Assembly: GCF_007655135.1 (NCBI RefSeq)
Contig: NC_045130.1
Span: 28,144,605 to 28,208,604 of the forward strand
DNA length: 64,000 bases
From: Punica granatum
Taxonomy: Eukaryota > Streptophyta > Magnoliopsida > Myrtales > Lythraceae
Reading direction: 5' to 3'
Of this stretch, positions 57,610-64,000 are shown one piece after another; positions within the stretch are counted from its first letter, which is position 1, and every line of letters begins with the position of its first letter. The notes below the pieces were generated by a model, which saw nothing but the letters and a program-made list of their open reading frames with translations, did no database searches and was not told the DNA's origin. Both the position numbers and the translations under genes were made by a program.

Positions 57610-60589
57610 CTATAACATGTGTCTATTTTGTAATAAAAAAAATTCTGAATATATTGATTTCACATCGCCAAGTATCAATACTGCATAAGAGCTCATTTTT
57701 CTTTCTATCTTTTCTTTTTCCAATTGTAAGGAAGGCTTGAAGATGAATCTAGTATAAGAAAATTTAATTAAAGAGGTATAAGTAATCACACTATCAAAAA
57801 CCAAATCTAAAACCTTTTAGTTCTTAAATAGAAACGCATTCCACTCCACTGCATTTCCTTTCTCTTCCCCTTTCTTTTCTTATATATATACGATCAACTT
57901 TTTCATTAAAACTACTTTCACGGTATCACTGTTTTTCCCCCCTTAAATACTTTCGTAGAATTCTCAAGTGATACGTAACCAAATTAAATAATAGGCGATG
58001 ATAATTTATTTATACTGAAAAGAGTGTGTAAGGAGAATAAAAGCACGCGTGGAGTATTCAAGTTAGCATGGGATGGAATTTAACGTATTTATTTTTTATT
58101 TTTTATTTAGAATTTGTGAGTTAAGTTTAAAAATGGGGTACATAAGCAAAGTCGACTTGATAGCAAGTGATTCGAGGTTGACGAGCGGAAAATGGAGCCA
58201 GCCAAGTGTGAGCTTTGCCTCAACCAGCTCCTGAAAGTCTTATATGTAACAGAGATACCACGTGATATATATCACAAACCAAATGGTATTAAACACATTA
58301 GTATAGGTGGTTACAAATTTATGGCATGTTGCTGTTAAAAAGAAAAAAAATAAATTTTATGTTGCGTCTCGTGAGATACAATCGTGATACTTTGTGTTTG
58401 TTATGTGATGGACAAAATAATTTTTATTAGATATTTTTTTCAGTTATAATAGAGAGGTCAATGGGTTTAGAGTAAGAAAATAAAAAATCTAGCTAATAAG
58501 TGACAAGTGTAATCTCATCACAAAAATCGAACATATAACTTTTTCATTATTAAATAAGGACATGTATCACTATATTAAACCATTTTCTCGTGTAGTTTAG
58601 TAATTACATATAGGTTGACTCTTGTAATACTAAGGTTGGCGCTTCGGGTGAAGAAATGGTTGACTGGAAATTAAATTAGAAGAGAAAAGGATTGTTGGGA
58701 AAGGCCCCACTATCTCACAAGAAATATTCGGTTCTCGTCAATAAAATTTTCCATACTCCATTATTTTAGTTTTCCTTTTTTTCTTTCTCTCTTTATTATG
58801 TCTAGAAGTGGCCCTTCATTATTCCCGAAGGAAAAATTTAAATTTGGATCATGATTTTAAGGGACAAACCATAAGGTGAAATCTGGGGGTCGTTTGAATG
58901 TTTGATTGACGATGTTCAGTTCGGGAAGTAAGGTAATGTGGGCACATGTGGAAATGTGGCTCTACCGGACATGAAAAAGTAAAGCAAAGGGGTGAGTGTG
59001 TTTGTGCCCTTTGGATCTCCTCCGAGGGTCAATACCAAACATTCTTTCCCTTGAAATAACCCATCGGTCCATTAACCGTTATGAAAAGCCTCGAAATATC
59101 CCCCTGATTCAATCATCGTAACAAGTTTGTGAAAATTAGTTGTTTGATAAAAAAAAATTTGGGTTTCTAATTGAATTATGAATCATATACACATGTAGTT
59201 AATGAGATAAATTAATTATCGTGATTTGGGTTTCATATGGAAATAAAACAATACAAATTTTGACCGGATCTAAAATCAGAAGCGCTCAATGTTATAGGCA
59301 TTTGAAGGAGCTCTTATCATTTGCGGAAATTATCATACGAGAAGAGAAATCAGGTCCCATTCTGGGAGCTGGGGCGAGTGGAGAAAAAATTCTCCACTCG
59401 CAGCCTTTTTTTTTTGTATTTTTAGATTTTTTTTAAATTTGTTCTTTTTCTTTTAATTTTACATTTTATTTATTGTATTTCAATTTGGTCCGAGTAAAGT
59501 ACTAGATAATCCGATCGATCCATTATTGTTGGTAATCCGGTTGATGTGTTAGGCCAAATAAATTGATCGTTATAGTCGGATAAATTATTTTCATTTTTTA
59601 AAATTATATATTTTTGAATTTCCATTTTTTAAGTTTTCCACTTTCTTTAGTTTTTTAAAATCTGACACAAATAAGGTACCGGATAATCCGATTGACCCGT
59701 TAGGCCAGTTGATCCGGTCGTTATAGTCGGATCACTTATTTCCAAAAAAAAATATTTTCTTCCCTAATTTTTATTTAGAAAACTTAGAATAAAATTGGTA
59801 TGAAAGTACTAGATATACATAAATTAAGATAGATGCAATATTTCTTGTTTCGAAATTTAGGTCGTGAGTGGGAAACTCTTTTATATCTCATTTGTCTCTC
59901 TCACTCTTTTTTTTTTTATTAGTATTTATCTCCTTCCTTTTGTCTAGTGTTTTGAAGCCCTCTCACAATATAGTGATGTAACTCGATTGACCCTTCATGT
60001 ATAGAAAATTTACTTTAAAGTTCATTTTCGTGTCTATTTTCTCTGTTACGTGCAATTTTTTTTCTTTTTTTTTTGTCTTTTTACCATAACTATATATAGA
60101 AATAATGTCGCTTATGGAAGCAAACATTTTGCATTCACAAGTAACTATAACGTCATATTTGTTGTCGATATAATGTGTAAACTTTTCTCCCTTTTTTTTA
60201 TCACCGTTTTAGGATTAGACACCATGTATTTTACTTTATTCTCCTTAAGAGTTATATGTAGGCCTTATATTTTGTTTTCCTTTACAAATTTTCATTAATA
60301 GACATAGACTTTCTTTCTTTCTATTGTACTTTTCTTAAGAAAGTATACTAATTATACACATATTTTTTTGAATTACGAAGACTACTTTTTCTTCCTTTAT
60401 CTATATGAGAATACCCAAAGATGAAAATTAATTTCGCTTTTATTTTATTTTTCATAAATTTATAAAATGTAAGTGTTTACATCATGTTCTATTTCACTTA
60501 ATATTGAGTCAACACCATTTGATACATTCAATATACACTCCGTGAAATAAAAAATAAAAAACCATATATGATAATATGAATTATGTATA
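57610..60589. other. AT-rich spacer with repeat fragments
   Basis: No gene. At 59372-59398 a hairpin GCGAGTGGAGAA / TTCTCCACTCGC resembles the one ending at 3545. After it, two direct copies (about 59475-59600 and 59655-59745) share GGATAATCCGAT-GA-CC, GTTAGGCCA and TCGTTATAGTCGGAT. The second copy begins with a block (CAAATAAGGTACC) that is the reverse complement of one near 3085. This suggests the same repeat family as 2885-3550 in another arrangement. Confidence 0.45.
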
Positions 60590-61044
60590 CTAGCCAGTGC
60601 GTGCACGATTGCTTTTGGTCTGGGAGCAAACTCGAATATCGGTTTAGCAGTCCAAATTGTTGTTCTCAAGTTTAGGAACAAACTTGATTATTGGATTAAC
60701 AATCCAATCGATTGAATTATTTAAGTGCACATACTAATACCTAAACCCCTATTGAACTGAACACACCAATAAAATTCCTAGGTTGCGATGCAGCCATTGC
60801 GAGATATTCATTGAAATTGAGATGGCTACATTGTAGCCTACCAATTTCTTTAGTGTGTTCAGTTCAATACGGGTTTAAGTATTAGTATGTGCAATTCAAT
60901 AATTTAATGAATTGGATTGTTAGTCCAATAATCAAATTTGTTCCTAAACCAGAGAACAACGATTTGGACTGCTAAATCGATATTCGAGTTCGCTCCCAGC
61001 TCGAAAGCAATTGCACAAGCATGAAGCGCGCATGTGGGGGCTAG
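60590..61044. mobile_element. 455-bp foldback element, near-complete hairpin
   Basis: The element runs from CTAGCC to GGCTAG with TA on each side. Left-arm blocks AACTCGAATATCGGTTTAGC, CAGTCCAAATTGTTGTTCTC, ATTATTGGATTAACAATCCA and ATTGAACTGAACACACC recur inverted in the right arm, with roughly 10-15% mismatches. The stem continues inward (TAGGTTGCGATGCAGCCAT against ATGGCTACATTGTAGCCTA) to a loop of about 25 nt. No coding capacity. The hairpin could be a source of small RNAs. Confidence 0.85.
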
Positions 61045-61045
61045 T

Positions 61046-63000
61046 AGAAAAGAAAGTCTAAAAATGAAGAGAGAAGGGAAAAAAAGGCACAGTTGCCATT
61101 GTAACAACTTTTTTTTCTTTTATCTTTTTGCTTGACAATCAACCTATTTTAATTGTTTAAGTTTATGTAATGGATATCACGCCATGTGATTTTTTATCTT
61201 TGGTAGTTACATCCTCTATGTAGTTGTGAATATTCAATATGATCAGTTTTTCCAGTCACTTGTTATTGCCTCCATTTTGCTCGAAGATCTCTTACTAGGT
61301 TACACAAAGGTCAAAGTTTTATGGTCTACAAACATCACGAGGGTGATGGTTTATGCATCTCAACTTTATAACAAGCTGAGCAAGTGAATAGAATCCTCAT
61401 TCCCCAAATCATTTTCCGATGACAACTACTCAAATACAAAGAGTGAAGATAGTATTGTGGTCATTATGAGTTGAACAAGTCTAAATAAAATCGGTTGAAA
61501 GTTGTTTAGATTACTGAGGTTGAGAGTAAAAATTTATGTAAGCTGCTACATACATCAATTTGGCAGAGGATACAATAAAAATAAACCCAACATCACCACT
61601 CTGGCAAACAAATATTGAAAATTACATTGAATATGTTACATTTTTGAAGACTATGCTAAATGCTTACAAATAGTTGGTAAACAGCAGTGACAATATTATC
61701 CTTCAAAGTCAGCTTGCAGTAATCCTTTACCTACAAATCCGAGTACAAAAACAGTTAGTGCCTTCGACCACTTAGATTTTAGAAATCTTCGGACCGACAC
61801 CCAACATAAGAAAGCTAAAGATGCTATGAAACATCTAGCGGGGTAACACAAATGTCATGATTGTCTAACTACGACGATTCAATGGTGGCTTTTAATATTT
61901 TCCTTTATCTTTCTGTATATATCATAGTTTAGATTTAGTATCATGTATTGGTCAATTACTGAGGTCCAATATCCATGCTCGTTTTTTCTTGCCTAGACAC
62001 TTTAACGCCATAAATTTGAGTTGGAGATCATTGAAAAGGAAACAAAAGCAGAAGTAGTATAATTCTGCAATGCATGAAACTAAACCTTTCGTTCTTAAGA
62101 TGCAATGGATACTGATTCTTAAATAGTTACTATATGTCTTGAACTTAGCTTCTATCTATGGGCGCAAGACACCTAGCATCCACTTCATTAAATTCAGCAG
62201 AACTCCCAAAAAATGTGAAGGAAAATAATGTCATGAAATCCATGCAATCATAAACCGGGAGAATAGATCATGACTGGTTGAGGCATAAATTTTGCTTTAC
62301 CTCCTTTGGTATAATAGAGCAGAAAAAGAGGGATATTATACACTTATAAAACCATTGTTTATTCAGCTTCAACACACTAAAAAAAAACCATTTGTTTTAA
62401 TTGGTTAGATGGAATGTAATTCAAAATCATCAACCACTTGCATCACAAAAAGGAAGAGATCAGTAAGTTAAATTTGAAAGCATCAAACGGTGAACAATCG
62501 AAAGCAAAGAAATAAAACATGTGAATAATTAATTGCATAAAAAAATTTATTATATCCTGAGGGCATGAAATAAACCTTAGTGAGCATAACATGAGGAAAA
62601 GCATTAACTATATCTATTTAGAGCGGCATAAATAGAAGGAGAATAACAGTTGAGTCCATTGAAGGAAAGTTTTTTTCAAGCCTTAATGAACTGTGAAATT
62701 AGTTAAATTGCAGTAACCATGAATACATCCATGGTTCACTCCACATAAGAAACCTAAGGGGGACAAAGAAGATGAGGGCTAGAATCTCTTGTAAATGTTG
62801 TTGATTTTGGAATCTCAAAGTCAACAACTATTTGTTAGTATGATATTAATTATGGTCATCATATCAAAAGGAAGGTAACACATTATGGCCTTAAATCATG
62901 AATGAAAGCTTTGCTCAAAGTATAGTAGGGCCAAATTCACATGAATGAGGTTTAAGAAAAATGTATTCCTAGATTCCATGTTCATTCAAATTAGAAGGTT
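61046..63000. other. Spacer; one possible isolated exon
   Basis: Mostly AT-rich sequence with no recognised gene or repeat. On the minus strand near 61735-61670 an open segment flanked by AG and GT reads VKDYCKLTLKDNIVTAVYQL. It looks like a coding exon, but I cannot assign a family or find partner exons. Confidence 0.35.
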
Positions 63001-63014
63001 ATGGAATGGTGTAC

Positions 63015-63388
63015 TTGTCTCATCTCCTGGAGACGGATGGAGCCATTTTTATCCACATCAATTGCATCGAACTAATCCTTCAAGTTGGCAAACTGCACTT
63101 TATTAAGTGTGCTCATGAGAGCTTGAATATTCAATTGCTCATGAACTACAATGAAAAATCCAGTCCTTTTTTAAAGAATGTACCGACTAATAAAAATGGG
63201 TTATTGCTCATGAACTACAATGAAAAATCCGGTCCTTTCTTAAAGAATGTACCGACTAACAGAAATGGTTTACCCTTACAGCAAACTGCTTCAAATGGCT
63301 GTACTTAAACGAATTGCCTCAAATTACTCAGAACAGATATATCAGTGGGGATGCAGTGCATTTCCACCATCTCTAACCCAAGGATGTG
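63015..63388 (-). pseudogene. Broken fragment of a group IV calcium-dependent protein kinase (CPK16/18/28-like)
   Basis: Two exons are recognisable. Exon A (63388-63274) starts after a TTTTCAG acceptor and encodes HPWVRDGGNA, then, in a shifted frame, IPTDISVLSNLRQFV, then, after an extra T, KYSHLKQFAVR before GTAAAC. This is the junction of the kinase domain and autoinhibitory segment. Exon B (63121-63015) encodes ALMSTLNKVQFANLKD, an in-frame TAG where Gln is usual, then FDAIDVDKNGSIRLQEMRQ, the first EF-hand. Two frameshifts, the stop and an acceptor one base short rule out a functional product. No other EF-hand exons are seen downstream. Kinase exons would lie above 63400 and were not found before the window ends. 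Confidence 0.82.
63135..63270. repeat. 69-bp tandem duplication in the kinase pseudogene intron
   Basis: TTGCTCATGAACTACAATGA at 63135 recurs at 63204, followed both times by AAAAATCC-GTCCTTT-TTAAAGAATGTACCGACTAA. The two copies differ at a handful of positions. Confidence 0.9.
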
Positions 63389-63399
63389 CTGAAAAGTTG

Positions 63400-64000
63400 A
63401 AAAATTAAATAAATGAAAAAATGAAAATTTTCCATCAGCAAAATATCAAGATCAAGCTGAGGCAGTGCTGACATATTACATAGCCAAATGATCTGAAAGT
63501 TCACCTAGTTCAATGAACATGTAGTTTATTACTTGATTGACTCCTCATAATCACATTCGACATGTCCACATCCCTACCATCCTAATATGTCTTTTTATTC
63601 TTTTTTTTGGTCTGCCAAAATACACATATGTGTCATACAAAAGAACAGATATTACATACAAATGGCCTGAGCTATAATGGCTTGCGTCGAAAGTCAGGTT
63701 TATTTCTTAGGACTTGCATTGCAAGTAGCAAAAAGGACATTGAATAAGTTCATCAACAACATTGAATTAGAATTAGAAGACAAACAACAGGTCATCCAAC
63801 AAAGTCCAAAGGCCAATTTTTAAGGGCTTCGGTCCCTGATATACTAAAATCTGCCCAGAAACGCAAAGAATCTGTAAATGCTGCAGAAGAAATCAGAAAG
63901 GTGAAGATAGAAAAAATTTATCTACAAAGAGACATCAAGGGAGGAGAGAGGGAGAGACGGAAGACAGGGAAGAAAGATGGGTGTAGCTGGCTAATAGGAG
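63400..64000. other. Window end; nothing recognised
   Basis: AT-rich sequence, with a GA-rich stretch (CT-rich on the minus strand) near 63940-63985 of the kind seen in plant 5' leaders. No exon can be supported. Confidence 0.3.

Overview
This window is eudicot nuclear DNA. The evidence is split genes with GT-AG introns, plant-specific gene families, an AT-rich intergenic background and many plant transposable elements (LINE, a large LTR, MITEs, foldbacks, SINE-like heads). I cannot fix the species. I found no rRNA, tRNA or CRISPR.

Layout. (1) 1-148 holds the last exon of an unidentified plus-strand gene, followed by a 5'-truncated LINE to about 1464 and then repeat-rich spacer. (2) 5087-9700 is a complete nine-exon plus-strand gene for an organellar RluA-type RNA pseudouridine synthase (PUS6 type, 476 aa). 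(3) 9040-18120 is a tandem segmental duplication. The 3' end of the pseudouridine synthase gene plus a downstream, opposite-strand GH1 beta-glucosidase gene was copied. Copy A (10708-13157) and copy B (14817-18058) are both decayed, and a dead copy of the synthase last exon (13916-14189) lies between them. (4) 18120-33800 is an AT-rich transposon and satellite block. It contains degenerate tandem repeats, a 3.2 kb solo-LTR-like element with an exact 5-bp target duplication, and a foldback element. (5) 33818-40239 (minus strand) is the only GH1 copy with an open frame (12 exons, 530 aa), carrying a LINE and a MITE in its introns. (6) 40300-50590 is a MITE and foldback field. It includes an element with about 270-bp inverted repeats that appears to have captured an aspartic-protease fragment and hosts a nested 171-bp MITE with a perfect 9-bp target duplication. 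It also includes a 1.2 kb near-palindrome. (7) 50598-53392 (minus strand) is a complete plastid glucose-6-phosphate/phosphate translocator gene (GPT, 394 aa). (8) 53650-64000 is mostly spacer with inverted-repeat elements, ending in a broken fragment of a group IV calcium-dependent protein kinase (63015-63388, minus strand).

The three intact genes are not an operon and do not look functionally linked: organellar RNA modification, a secreted or vacuolar beta-glucosidase and plastid sugar-phosphate transport. The most informative story is the GH1 array. Three copies arose by tandem duplication. Two died by independent splice-site, frameshift, nonsense and catalytic-residue changes. The survivor has itself lost a conserved loop segment and the TATA box that the dead copy B retains.
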